64,000 nucleotides of DNA from Bacteroidota bacterium. Lineage in GTDB: Bacteria; Bacteroidota; Bacteroidia; Sphingobacteriales; Sphingobacteriaceae. Position 1 is the stretch's first letter. The number at the start of each line of letters is the position of its first letter. A program made the position numbers and the translations under genes. Below are positions 8,362-17,793 of this stretch, in pieces. The notes below the pieces were generated by a model. That model was not told where the DNA came from and searched no databases. It was given only the letters and a program-made list of their open reading frames with translations. The stretch lies in NCBI GenBank assembly GCA_023427985.1, contig JAEYZM010000018.1:186001-250000 (forward strand). Reading direction: 5' to 3'.

Positions 8362-9554
8362 TATTTTAATTTAGCTAATGATTCTTTAATGCGTTTCATT
8401 CCTTCTATTAAAATGGATTCAGATGTCGCATAGGAAAATCGAATATTATTTGGGCTACCAAATGCTGCGCCTGTTACTAAGGAAACGTGTGTATCGTTCA
8501 AGATGAACATGCACAGTTCTTCTGCTGTATTGATTATAGTGCCATTGTATTGTTTGCCAAAAAAAGAGCTTATATCTGGAAAAAAATAAAAAGCACCATC
8601 CGGTAAATTGCATTTTATACCAGGTATATCTTTTAATAAGCTGTACACTAAGTCTCTTCTTTTTTGGTACTGCTTGCGCATTTCTTCCGTGGGACCAAAG
8701 TCGCCATCCAATGCTTTAATCGCAGCGCGTTGTGAAATAGAACTTGTTGCTGATGTGAATTGACCTTGAATTTTATCGCAGGCTTTTGCCAAATCTTTAT
8801 TTGCAGCCATATATCCCAATCGCCATCCTGTCATTGCAAAAGCTTTTGATAAGCCGTTGATTACAATTACTCGATCTTTAATGTTTTCAAATTGAGCAAT
8901 GCTCTCGTGTTTGCTGAGGTAATTTATATGCTCGTAAATTTCGTCGGATATTACCCAAATGTTTTCATGTTTCGCTAACACATCGGCAAAAGATTTTAAT
9001 TCATCCTTGGTGTATACCGTTCCTGTTGGATTGCAAGGCGATGAAAAAATCATCATTTTAGTTTTTGGACTTATTGCTTGTTCCAATTGATCTGCTGTGA
9101 TTTTGAAATTTTGTTCAACAGCGGCATCAATATATACGGGTACTCCTTCTGCAAGCTTGATCATTTCCGAGTAGGAAACCCAATATGGGGTAGGGACAAT
9201 AACTTCATCGCCAGGGTTGATGGTCGACAGTAATGCATTGGCAATGGATTGTTTTGCACCTGTGGAAACAACGATTTGATCTGGACTATAATCGAGATTG
9301 TTTTCGCGCTTGAACTTCCTACAGATGGCTTCTCTTAAATCGAGATAACCAACTACTGGTGTATAATAGGAAAAGTTTTGATCAATTGCTTCTTTTGCTG
9401 CCTGTTTTATATGATCTGGTGTATGAAAATCGGGTTCACCCAAGGTAAGGTTAATGATGTCTACGCCCTTGCTTTTCAATTCCCTACTTAGCTTAGCCAT
9501 CTTAAGAGTTTGTGACTCTGAAAATAAATTTAATCGATTCGATAATTCTGCCAT
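8361..9554 (-). CDS. Class I/II aminotransferase (aspartate aminotransferase type)
   Basis: PLP enzyme, most like the bacterial 1-beta aspartate/prephenate aminotransferases. The 397-aa protein has the SSPCNPTGTV loop, ISDEIYEH and the PLP-lysine motif LSKAFAMTGWRLGY (K237). The arginine in NIRFSYATS near the C-terminus would bind the substrate carboxylate. Substrate range cannot be set from sequence alone. The stop overlaps the kinase start by one base (TAATG), so it heads a three-gene unit with rfaE1 and the Omp85-like gene. Confidence 0.88.
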   Translation of the reverse strand: MAELSNRLNLFSESQTLKMAKLSRELKSKGVDIINLTLGEPDFHTPDHIKQAAKEAIDQNFSYYTPVVGYLDLREAICRKFKRENNLDYSPDQIVVSTGAKQSIANALLSTINPGDEVIVPTPYWVSYSEMIKLAEGVPVYIDAAVEQNFKITADQLEQAISPKTKMMIFSSPCNPTGTVYTKDELKSFADVLAKHENIWVISDEIYEHINYLSKHESIAQFENIKDRVIVINGLSKAFAMTGWRLGYMAANKDLAKACDKIQGQFTSATSSISQRAAIKALDGDFGPTEEMRKQYQKRRDLVYSLLKDIPGIKCNLPDGAFYFFPDISSFFGKQYNGTIINTAEELCMFILNDTHVSLVTGAAFGSPNNIRFSYATSESILIEGMKRIKESLAKLK

Positions 9555-9594
9555 TCCGCTCTGTGTTTGTAAACGATAAAAATAAGAAAAATTG

Positions 9595-10176
9595 TTAAAG
9601 CTGATAACGAATGCTAAAACTGCTGTATAAATTGTAATATCGTTCGAAACTATTATTAATGTCGAGTATTGATTGTGAGAGTCTTAAGTTGGCATGCCAA
9701 CGATCATTTAAACGATATTCTATACCTCCACATACACCATGATCCATTACTCGAATTTGAGAATTTCTATCAAACACATTTACAAAATCATCGTATTCCG
9801 CATTTAATCGGAATGCATTGAAAATGCCAATCTGAGCTGTGAGATTTTTTATTACTTCATAATTATATAAAACGGGTATGTCGATGTAATTGAATCGGAA
9901 TATGGTATCTAGTAAAATATTATTCGCTCCGGGCACATCCTTGCTGCCTTTTTCAGAATAAAGTATTTCAAATTGCCATCCCGAACGTTGGTTAACTTGA
10001 CGTTTTATTCCCATTCCTGTATACATACCAAATTTATCGAAGCCAGCTAACTTATCGCCGTTCACTTGAGATGCATTTGCGCCAGCAATGAATAATAAAT
10101 TAAATTTTCTTTCTTGTGCTGAAGCGCTGATGCTTAATAAAATATATAAAACGCTTAATCCTAATATGTTTTTCAT
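9595..10176 (-). CDS. PorT-family outer-membrane beta-barrel protein
   Basis: I start at the ATG at 10174-10176, because it gives a clean signal peptide (MKNILGLSVLYILLSISASA) and avoids overlap with the divergent CDF gene. The mature part, about 170 aa, has alternating hydrophobic/aromatic strands, including GWQFEILYSEKGS and IDIPVLYNYEV, typical of Bacteroidota PorT-like barrels (outer membrane protein beta-barrel domain). It ends SIRYQL. The function is unknown; many relatives are small-molecule or assembly barrels of unknown role. It is 37 bp from the divergent CDF start. Confidence 0.75.
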   Translation of the reverse strand: MKNILGLSVLYILLSISASAQERKFNLLFIAGANASQVNGDKLAGFDKFGMYTGMGIKRQVNQRSGWQFEILYSEKGSKDVPGANNILLDTIFRFNYIDIPVLYNYEVIKNLTAQIGIFNAFRLNAEYDDFVNVFDRNSQIRVMDHGVCGGIEYRLNDRWHANLRLSQSILDINNSFERYYNLYSSFSIRYQL

Positions 10177-10213
10177 ATTACTAAAATATTTAAAAAATGA
10201 TGATATTCGATAC

Positions 10214-11206
10214 ATGGAAATGCAAAAAGCTAGAATCAATGTTATCGTTTGGGTCTTAATCATCGGGCTCTTGGTCACATTGATTAAGTTTATTGCATAT
10301 TTCATAACGTCTTCAACAGCAATATATACCGATGCATTAGAAAATATTATCAATGTAGTTGCAGCAGCTCTTGCATTTTATAGTATTTACTTATCGGCTT
10401 TACCAAAAGATGAAAACCATCCCTATGGTCATGGTAAAGTTGAGTTTTTTGCAGTTGGATTTGAAGGTGCATTGATTGTGATTGCTGCAATCAGTATACT
10501 TTATAAATCTATAACAAACATATTTAATCCAAATGAAATACATTCAATTGATAAAGGTATTTGGCTAAGCATTGCTGCAGGTTGTATTAATTTTATACTG
10601 GGGATTTTTGTTTTGAAAAAATCTAAACAGCTTAAATCCATAACCTTGGAAGCCGATGCAAAACATTTGTTAAGTGATGCATATACCAGTATCGGGTTAA
10701 TTCTCGGATTGATTTTAATTTACTTTACAAAGTGGGTTATCATTGATAGTATTATATCCATTGTTTTAGCATTTGTAATTTTATACAACGGTTACCAATT
10801 GTTACGTAAATCCATTTCGGGTTTAATGGATGAAACAGATACTTCTATTGTTTCTGAAATAGTGAGGATATTGAATTTAAATCGAAAAGAAGAATGGATA
10901 GATATTCATAATTTGAGAGTACAACAATATGGTAATGATTTGCATATCGATTGTCATTTGACGCTTCCATATTATTACGATTTAAATAAAATGCACGATG
11001 AAGTACAAGCATTACATGATATGATTGACAACAGTACTGAAAATAATGTGGAGTTTTTTATTCATGTGGATCCATGTTTGCCAGAATGTTGTAGCTATTG
11101 TAGATTAAAGGATTGTAATGTTCGTAGTTCAGTGAAAACCATAGACATCGATTGGAATACCGTCAACATTTTAAAAAACGCCAAACATTTTAATCAGCAT
11201 GTATAA
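10214..11206 (+). CDS. Cation diffusion facilitator (CDF) metal transporter
   Basis: Inner-membrane proton-driven exporter of divalent metals (Zn, Fe or Mn). The 330-aa protein has six predicted helices, the HPYGHGKVE signature after TM2, and a TM5 metal site H151-x3-D155. The matching TM2 site is D40-x3-N44; in E. coli YiiP both residues are Asp, so metal preference may differ. The C-terminal cytosolic domain ends in a Cys-rich stretch (PCLPECCSYCRLKDC). I start at the ATG at 10214, since upstream ATGs lie inside the divergent PorT-like gene. It overlaps the NUDIX gene by 8 bp. Confidence 0.88.
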   Translation: MEMQKARINVIVWVLIIGLLVTLIKFIAYFITSSTAIYTDALENIINVVAAALAFYSIYLSALPKDENHPYGHGKVEFFAVGFEGALIVIAAISILYKSITNIFNPNEIHSIDKGIWLSIAAGCINFILGIFVLKKSKQLKSITLEADAKHLLSDAYTSIGLILGLILIYFTKWVIIDSIISIVLAFVILYNGYQLLRKSISGLMDETDTSIVSEIVRILNLNRKEEWIDIHNLRVQQYGNDLHIDCHLTLPYYYDLNKMHDEVQALHDMIDNSTENNVEFFIHVDPCLPECCSYCRLKDCNVRSSVKTIDIDWNTVNILKNAKHFNQHV

Positions 11207-11645
11207 GTTCAATGTTCGAGTTTACGGAATACTCATAAATGAAAAGAATCAGTTGTTGGTATCTGATGAATACGATTTTGGTTTTCCTCATACTAAGTTT
11301 CCTGGTGGTGGATTAGAATTAGGAGAAGGTACTCGGGATTGTTTGGTTCGTGAATTTATGGAAGAGTGCGATTTGAAAATTGAAGTTTTGGAACATTTTT
11401 ACACGACCGATTTTTATCAGAAGTCAGCGTTTAACGATTCCCAAATCATCAGTATTTACTATAAAGTACGCAATATAGAATCGTTCAATTTTAAAGTTTC
11501 TGAAAAGGTTTTTGATTTCAATGATAATTCCAACGGTCAACAATCGTTACGATGGATACCTTTAGAAAAACTAAAAAAAGAAGATTTTACATTACCAATA
11601 GATAGGGTAGTAGCAGAAATGATAATTAAAGAGATTGAAGGCTAG
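11199..11645 (+). CDS. NUDIX hydrolase
   Basis: A 148-aa single-domain hydrolase of nucleoside-diphosphate-X compounds. The NUDIX box is nearly complete: GGLELGEGTRDCLVREFMEE, then CDL, with the REUxEE core present and the final box glycine replaced by Asp. The substrate is not predictable. The start overlaps the CDF gene by 8 bp, indicating coupled translation, and its end overlaps by 4 bp the stop of the convergent sulfatase-like gene. Confidence 0.85.
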   Translation: MYKFNVRVYGILINEKNQLLVSDEYDFGFPHTKFPGGGLELGEGTRDCLVREFMEECDLKIEVLEHFYTTDFYQKSAFNDSQIISIYYKVRNIESFNFKVSEKVFDFNDNSNGQQSLRWIPLEKLKKEDFTLPIDRVVAEMIIKEIEG

Positions 11646-13495
11646 TATTCTAAATACTCCTTAAATACTTCTTGCAAATAGGCTTGACCAATTTTCTTCT
11701 TTTTTGATTTACTAAGATCATTGGAGTTGATGAACAACACTTTTTGACTAATATTATCCAAACAAATTCTAACATCATCGTCTATCCAGCCAAACCCATC
11801 GTCATAGGTATAGAATGCAAATGCATTGGAATTTTTATCTAATAAATTATTTGACCATTTATATGCAGTGTCTGGAATTGCTAGTTGATGTAATATGGTC
11901 GATGTAATATCGGTTTGAGAACCGATTTTGTCGATTTGTTTTTTACGATACTCTGGTTTTAATACTTCACCATAGAATATCAATGGTATTCTAAATTTAC
12001 GAACATAGTAAGCAGTTCTGTAAGCTCTAGGTAATCGATGTCCATGATCGGCAACAATTACAAATAAGGTGTTTTTATACCAAGGCTCTTTAGCCGCAGC
12101 TCGAATGAATTCACCTACACATCGATCTGTATAATATGCTGCTTTTTTAAATTGGCTAGGCAAGTCTTTTCCTTTATATGGAGTTTCTATTGGCACCTCA
12201 AAGGGTTCATGAGAACTTAAGGTAAGAATTGTACTCATAAACGGCTCCTTCAATGTACCTATATCTTTTAATGCTTTATCAAACAAATGACCATCGTGTG
12301 CTCCCCATTTTGAGTTCATTTGATCCTTGTTGAAATCACGCTTATCTACGATACGGTCCACGTGTGCCGACATTAAATAAGATCTAAAGTTGGCGAATTC
12401 AGATTCTCCACCATAATAAAAAGCTGTCGAGTAGTTGTAAGCTTTCAAAGTCTTTGTTATAGAGGGGAGTTTTTCAAACTTTTCTGGCTGACTCATAATT
12501 GTTCTAACCGCTTGAGTAGGAAAAGAACTCATAATGGCTATCATCCCTTTATCGGTTCGGTCACCTGATGCAAATATATTTTGAAAGGCCAAGCCTTCAT
12601 TTGCTAATTTATTAATTTCATTACTCACACCTTTTGCGCCACCAAAGGCTTCTACAACATCTGAAGTGAAACTCTCTAGCACAATGTAGACAATATTAGG
12701 TCTGGCTGTTGTAAGTATTTGATCAAAATCTTCATCGGGATTGTGATATAAAGAATCTACGATAGCTCGAGCTTCATCATCACTCATTCTGATGTATGGA
12801 TTTTTTACACTAAAATGATTCTCTAAAACAGAATGCATTAAATTCCAAGTGGTGTTCAATGCAGTATGATTTAATGCAAGGTGGTTGGAATAATATACCG
12901 TACTTTGATTGATAGGTGCTAATTGAAGCCCACCTCTTAGCATAACAATGCTTACTATTAAGTAAAATAAAATCGCAATTGATTCTTTCCACTTTATAGA
13001 TATCTCAACAAATTGAAACTTGAAAATCCTATAATAAAGTAAAAAATAAATACCAATTTTTAATAATGCTATATAGGTCGATGTTGCAATAGGTGAAGAT
13101 GCACTCGATGCCAAAGCCTCTCCAGGTGAAAAAATAAGAAATTCAATAGCTCTTGAATTTAATTTACTTCCCCATTCTGAATAAATATTCAAATCGATCA
13201 CTCCAAGAATGGCGATGATTATAAATAAAATAACAGTATACGTATTAATTGACTTGTTTAATATTCTCTTATTACTAAGGAATAAATTTAGAATAAGCAA
13301 TACGATGGGTAGAATTAAGAAATAAGCCGACATCGATACGTCTAAGCGAAAGCCATAAATAAATGAATAGAGTTTTTCGACTTTAGAGGTTAGAGAAATC
13401 TTATCGGAATGATAAATAAAAAAGGTTATTCGTTCAATTGTAAAAACGAATAACCAAAAGATTAAATATTTTAATAAATAACTAAATTGTTTCAT
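11642..13495 (-). CDS. LTA-synthase-like membrane sulfatase/phosphotransferase
   Basis: A 617-aa inner-membrane protein with about five N-terminal helices (residues 1-190) and a periplasmic alkaline-phosphatase-superfamily domain (about 260-600). The active-site pattern is visible: IVYIVLESFTS (metal Glu), GDRTDKG (likely Thr nucleophile), HEPFEVP and VADHGHRLPR (metal Asp/His). The family includes LtaS and phosphoglycerol or phosphoethanolamine transferases. Lipoteichoic acid is not expected in a Gram-negative cell, so the likely role is decoration of an envelope glycolipid. It lies 3 bp after the exported 222-aa gene. Confidence 0.82.
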   Translation of the reverse strand: MKQFSYLLKYLIFWLFVFTIERITFFIYHSDKISLTSKVEKLYSFIYGFRLDVSMSAYFLILPIVLLILNLFLSNKRILNKSINTYTVILFIIIAILGVIDLNIYSEWGSKLNSRAIEFLIFSPGEALASSASSPIATSTYIALLKIGIYFLLYYRIFKFQFVEISIKWKESIAILFYLIVSIVMLRGGLQLAPINQSTVYYSNHLALNHTALNTTWNLMHSVLENHFSVKNPYIRMSDDEARAIVDSLYHNPDEDFDQILTTARPNIVYIVLESFTSDVVEAFGGAKGVSNEINKLANEGLAFQNIFASGDRTDKGMIAIMSSFPTQAVRTIMSQPEKFEKLPSITKTLKAYNYSTAFYYGGESEFANFRSYLMSAHVDRIVDKRDFNKDQMNSKWGAHDGHLFDKALKDIGTLKEPFMSTILTLSSHEPFEVPIETPYKGKDLPSQFKKAAYYTDRCVGEFIRAAAKEPWYKNTLFVIVADHGHRLPRAYRTAYYVRKFRIPLIFYGEVLKPEYRKKQIDKIGSQTDITSTILHQLAIPDTAYKWSNNLLDKNSNAFAFYTYDDGFGWIDDDVRICLDNISQKVLFINSNDLSKSKKKKIGQAYLQEVFKEYLEY

Positions 13496-13497
13496 GC

Positions 13498-14166
13498 TTA
13501 TTCAGCAGCACCACCGAATTCTTTCATTAATTCTTCTTGAGTCACTACTTTATAGTCGGCTGGTATATTAAACAAGCTATCGTCTAATTTAACTTTTTCA
13601 AAAGTTCTTGCTCTTAAAGTTATAGTAGCTCCAGCAATTTTACTGCTGAACTCTAAAGGCATTCCTTTAAGTCCTCCAAATTGAGCATTTAAACTATTTT
13701 CAAAATATGGAAGTTGTGAAGTATAATAGATTATAGACTCTTCATTATTTGCTTTGTTTTTTACAATTGCTTTTTTGCATGTAAAACCAGCAATTTCTTT
13801 AGTTTCTGTCGATTCTGTAATTTCAAACTCAGGCATGCTTTTCTTTTGATCTTCCACCATTTTTGCATCCACCTTCATCGCATATTTACTACCCATTGCA
13901 TCAATTAAAACGAATCCTGCATCTGGTGCTTTTTGATCCGAAATAGCAACATTCTCCATCATAGCCATTGCCATTTCAGTACGCGACTTAGTGCCTTTGA
14001 ACTTCATTATGATTTCAGATGGCAACATTGCAGCCATCATACCTTCCATTTCACCATCTACAATGATTTCATAAGTTAATGTTCCTTCAGAGATTTTTTT
14101 TTGTGCTACTGCACTTTCTGAAATAAATGCAGTTAATAAAATAACCGCTGTAAGAAGCTTTTTCAT
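13498..14166 (-). CDS. Exported protein of DUF4412/GLPGLI-like type
   Basis: A 222-aa protein with a clear signal peptide (MKKLLTAVILLTAFISESAVA). The mature part has the pattern of Bacteroidota periplasmic proteins with a GLTYEI-type first strand (EGTLTYEIIVDG), a Met-rich stretch around residues 40-80, a central segment with KEIAGFTCKKAIV, and FNIPADYKVV near the end, which resembles DUF4412/GLPGLI families. The function is unknown. Three bases separate it from the downstream transferase, so both may act in the envelope. Confidence 0.6.
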   Translation of the reverse strand: MKKLLTAVILLTAFISESAVAQKKISEGTLTYEIIVDGEMEGMMAAMLPSEIIMKFKGTKSRTEMAMAMMENVAISDQKAPDAGFVLIDAMGSKYAMKVDAKMVEDQKKSMPEFEITESTETKEIAGFTCKKAIVKNKANNEESIIYYTSQLPYFENSLNAQFGGLKGMPLEFSSKIAGATITLRARTFEKVKLDDSLFNIPADYKVVTQEELMKEFGGAAE

Positions 14167-14221
14167 AATAGTATTTTTTGTAAAAATATAATTTTATTAT
14201 GATTCTTCTATAACATAAAGA

Positions 14222-16165
14222 TTACATTATCGTATAATAGCCCATTTTGTTAATAGGTATCTCTATAGTATCTATTTTAAGTCGATTCCCGCTTAGCAAA
14301 TATTGATTTATCGAATATGATTTTTTATACATAGAAGATTCGTGTGGGTAATAATCTAGTATGATTTCTGTGTTTTCCCCCATAATTCGGATATTTTTAT
14401 TCTTGTTATAGAGTATAACACGATGATTATATCGCCCTAAATTTTCCCATTTATCTAAATAACTACTTATGCTATTTTTATCTATATCCTTAGATATGTA
14501 ATGTGTTAAATTTTTATTGTATTGGATGCAAACAATTCCTTGCTGCCTTGAAGGAATAAAATATACTTGTTCTGTGATTTTATTATGCCGATATATAAAC
14601 AAGATGTGCATAATTATTAATACCGTTATAAAATATTTTATACTGGTTCTCTCTTTATATTGAAATGAAACATAAGCAATAGCAATTACGCATGCTAAGC
14701 CAATACTAAGACTTATGTCGATGTATAAGCTCTCAGAAATAGCATAAGGGAATTTCGATATTTTTTCTAACATCCAATTCATAGCTTCTAAGGAATATTT
14801 TAATACATAAAAAATCCCCATACCTATAATTGGTACATCGGCAAAGATTAATACCAAAATACTAGCGTATAATGCAATGCTAGATAATGGTATGGCAAAC
14901 AAATTTGCAAGTATAAAATAATTCGGAAATTGATGATAGTAATATAGGCATAAGGGTAATGTACTTAATTGTGCTGCGATTGAGACGCTCGATAAAGCCC
15001 ATAATTGATGTAAATATTTGTTCGGTATCCATATCATATGTTCAATACCTTTTTGAAACAATAAAATACCCAAAACTGCCAAGTAGGAAAGTTGAAACCC
15101 AACATCGAAGATTAAATTAGTATCAAGACTTAATAGAATCAAAGCTGAACCCGATAATATATTATATGCCGATGTCTTTCTATATATTATTTTAGAAAGG
15201 ATTCCTATGCTAATCATTAAGGCACATCTACTTACAGATGCGGGTAATCCCGTGAGTAGAGCGTAAAACCAAATGCAAGAAACCAGAATACAAGCATTTA
15301 AGAACCTATTTTTTAGGAATTTCATTTTGGATATAATCCATTGTAATACAATAAATATTATACCTACATGCAATCCCGAGACAGAAATGATATGAATCGT
15401 TCCAGTTTCTGAAAAAATTTTCATCAAATCTTTATCAAGTTCGGCTCTATATCCTAATAATAATGCAGCAGCTAATTCAAAACTACTCGTGTCTTTAATG
15501 CCTTGACTAAGACGATCTATTAATTTATTTCTTGAATCATGACTGTATTTTAAGAGTTTGTGAACATTTTTCTTGTGTCGTTTTAATAAGTTCTGATCTT
15601 TTATTCGAATGGTGTGAAAGACATGTTTGTTTTTTAAATATTCTTTATAGTCGAAATCTCCAGGATGCCTTTTGTTATTTATATTTTCTATTTGATTATG
15701 TAAGATAAAATAATCTTCATAATTAGGATGCAAATTTGAATCGATTTGAACTTTTATTTTCGCAATAATTTTGTCTTTTACATACAAAGCAGCATTACCA
15801 TTCCATGTATTACCTCTTAATACTAGATCACCATTTATATGTATGCCAATAATAGGTTCTTTTAATGCCTTTTGATATTTTGGTTTGAAAATTTCTTGTC
15901 CTGTAAAATGAAGTAGTATAAATGTTATAAAAATTAATATGTAGGTTAAAATTGCTCTAGCTTTTGAATATGTTGAATGGCTAGAATTATGATAAAAAAT
16001 TATAAACCATAATATTATCGCAAGCTCTAATGTTATTAAGTAGGGTATAATCGAACCAAAATTTAATTTATATAATAATCCATCACTGCATAAAATTCCA
16101 AGAATTGCTACCAATACAATTCGTAGCAAAATGTTTTCACGCGCTTTTTTTCTCCAACTCAACAT
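14222..16165 (-). CDS. comEC: ComEC/Rec2-family DNA-uptake channel
   Basis: Polytopic inner-membrane protein of 647 aa. The N-terminal soluble region has the DUF4131 signature RHPGDFDYKEYL (167-178). The competence domain carries LLLGYRAELD and the invariant HIISVSGLHVG (SGLHVG at 263-268), followed by many helices to about residue 520. The final 110 residues are degenerate and lack the HxHxDH metallo-beta-lactamase motif found in long ComEC proteins, which is common in this phylum. ComEC passes single-stranded DNA into the cytosol during natural transformation. Its start overlaps the HhH-barrel gene by 7 bp, so the two are coupled. Confidence 0.88.
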   Translation of the reverse strand: MLSWRKKARENILLRIVLVAILGILCSDGLLYKLNFGSIIPYLITLELAIILWFIIFYHNSSHSTYSKARAILTYILIFITFILLHFTGQEIFKPKYQKALKEPIIGIHINGDLVLRGNTWNGNAALYVKDKIIAKIKVQIDSNLHPNYEDYFILHNQIENINNKRHPGDFDYKEYLKNKHVFHTIRIKDQNLLKRHKKNVHKLLKYSHDSRNKLIDRLSQGIKDTSSFELAAALLLGYRAELDKDLMKIFSETGTIHIISVSGLHVGIIFIVLQWIISKMKFLKNRFLNACILVSCIWFYALLTGLPASVSRCALMISIGILSKIIYRKTSAYNILSGSALILLSLDTNLIFDVGFQLSYLAVLGILLFQKGIEHMIWIPNKYLHQLWALSSVSIAAQLSTLPLCLYYYHQFPNYFILANLFAIPLSSIALYASILVLIFADVPIIGMGIFYVLKYSLEAMNWMLEKISKFPYAISESLYIDISLSIGLACVIAIAYVSFQYKERTSIKYFITVLIIMHILFIYRHNKITEQVYFIPSRQQGIVCIQYNKNLTHYISKDIDKNSISSYLDKWENLGRYNHRVILYNKNKNIRIMGENTEIILDYYPHESSMYKKSYSINQYLLSGNRLKIDTIEIPINKMGYYTIM

Positions 16166-17793
16166 TTAATCTCAAACTGTATGAACACTCTTCTATTTCT
16201 TGATTTATCTAAATACTTTATATAATGTTGCACATTTCCTCTGATATAAAAATATTTGTAGATTCTAGTGCTAATTGATATATCATTAAATCGACCACCA
16301 TCAAATAAATTATTAGTTACCCTACCTGAAGCACTCTGCTCATTATAATAAATAGGTACTTTATCTTCGATTTTTCCAAAACACAATAAATTTGAAAGCG
16401 TCCACCTTTTGAATTTGTATTGAATTGAAAAGCTGTTGGCTATTGACCATTTTTTATATTGGTTTGCACTTAGAATCTGGTACCTAGCTTGCCAATTCTC
16501 ATTAAAAATGTAATGTATTTTTATTCGATACCTATGATTTGTATTGTCTATATAACTATATTGAAATGAGTATTTCTTGATTTTATAATTCTTATGAAGT
16601 GCAATGTCGTATTTCATTTTTTGCCCCATCATTTCATCTAGTTCAGTTATTCCACTCGATGTTCTATATATGCATCGTAACTCTATCAAGTTTGTATAAT
16701 TTATTGCATGTGAATAAGCTATTCTGTAGCCCGATTCGTTCTGTTTTTTTATACCAAATACTAATGGTGCTGAGTAATCGGAATCGAAATGACTTGAAAA
16801 ATATGTTTTACTTAATGTGAATTGTTGGGAATTGTTAAGTAATAGTATACCTCCTAAACTGTATGCTAATCCATTGTCAATTGCGATTTCTGTATATCCT
16901 ACTACGTTGCGGAATCGACGTTCGTAATAATAACCAGATGCCAAACGCTCATTTTTTTGTTTCGATACTATGATTGAAAACCTGCTATTTTTATTCCGAT
17001 GTTCAATAGCAATTAGATGATGTTGCTTGTTATTTGATGCTATATGTAACTGATAATTGTTTTTATAATAAGATGTATATATCCCTTGTAAGCTATTGCT
17101 TTCATTGTTGTTTGCAACCGATTTGAAACTTCGAGTATTTGAGCTTATACCTGTAAAACCCAAAATGCTAGAATTTAGAAAACTCTGACCAAACAGTAAT
17201 CCTTGTCCAATAAAGACTTCATAATTTCCAATACCAATTTCAAAATGTTTATTCTGGTACTGTACGAACGCCGAATGATAATAGTCGTTTTCTTTGAAAT
17301 TTCGTTCCTTATTCCAAGCAAATTTGAAGTTGTTATTTAGATTAACTGCAATTCTCTCTTGTTCGTAGTTATTAAATAATAGTTGTTCCTTTTCTGATGA
17401 TTCTGAAAATTTTATTCGACGCTTATATTGTAATTGTCGACTCGACTTTGTTTTAATTTTATAATCACATTGTAAGATCTTGCTTAATTTTACATAGTCG
17501 GTATACTCAAATCCATCAATATTTTGAAGCTCTAATAAATCTAATAATTCGCCTTGTTCATTATAATAGTTCAATAAATTTAAATATTGAGTATGACTTA
17601 TGTAAATGGAGTATAACTCGGGTGTCGACAAAAATTCTTCAAGATTAACCTTCTGAAACATTAACCAGTCGAGTTGTTCTAAATTATTATTCGTGCTTTC
17701 ATCAAGTTCATCGCGTATAATCATCTCTGATTGTTCGGATTGTGCAAAACAATTCAGACTCAATAGAACTAATACAGTGCATCTAAAACTCAT
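16159..17793 (-). CDS. Outer-membrane barrel protein with N-terminal helix-hairpin-helix (HhH) region
   Basis: A 544-aa protein with a signal peptide (about 1-18). Residues about 40-110 fit a ComEA-like helix-hairpin-helix: LLNYYNEQGELLDLLELQNI followed by DGFEYTDYVKLSKIL. From about 120 to the end there are long amphipathic strands rich in Tyr/Phe/Asn, consistent with an outer-membrane beta-barrel. This architecture is a known but uncharacterised Bacteroidota family. HhH domains bind DNA backbone in ComEA. It overlaps a PorV-like gene by 11 bp upstream and comEC by 7 bp downstream, a context that fits DNA uptake. The function is inferred, not shown. Confidence 0.65.
   Translation of the reverse strand: MSFRCTVLVLLSLNCFAQSEQSEMIIRDELDESTNNNLEQLDWLMFQKVNLEEFLSTPELYSIYISHTQYLNLLNYYNEQGELLDLLELQNIDGFEYTDYVKLSKILQCDYKIKTKSSRQLQYKRRIKFSESSEKEQLLFNNYEQERIAVNLNNNFKFAWNKERNFKENDYYHSAFVQYQNKHFEIGIGNYEVFIGQGLLFGQSFLNSSILGFTGISSNTRSFKSVANNNESNSLQGIYTSYYKNNYQLHIASNNKQHHLIAIEHRNKNSRFSIIVSKQKNERLASGYYYERRFRNVVGYTEIAIDNGLAYSLGGILLLNNSQQFTLSKTYFSSHFDSDYSAPLVFGIKKQNESGYRIAYSHAINYTNLIELRCIYRTSSGITELDEMMGQKMKYDIALHKNYKIKKYSFQYSYIDNTNHRYRIKIHYIFNENWQARYQILSANQYKKWSIANSFSIQYKFKRWTLSNLLCFGKIEDKVPIYYNEQSASGRVTNNLFDGGRFNDISISTRIYKYFYIRGNVQHYIKYLDKSRNRRVFIQFEIKC

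Noticed and set aside
10088..10213. N-terminal extension of the CDF protein
   Set aside because: It would overlap the divergent PorT-like gene including its signal peptide; the ATG at 10214 gives the normal CDF N-terminus.
10177..10353. N-terminal extension of the PorT-like protein
   Set aside because: The added 59 residues lie antisense to the CDF gene and precede a clean signal peptide starting at 10176.
14222..14560. comEC as a truncated pseudogene because the metallo-beta-lactamase domain lacks its motif
   Set aside because: The frame is intact, the membrane domain is complete, and short ComEC forms are usual in Bacteroidota.
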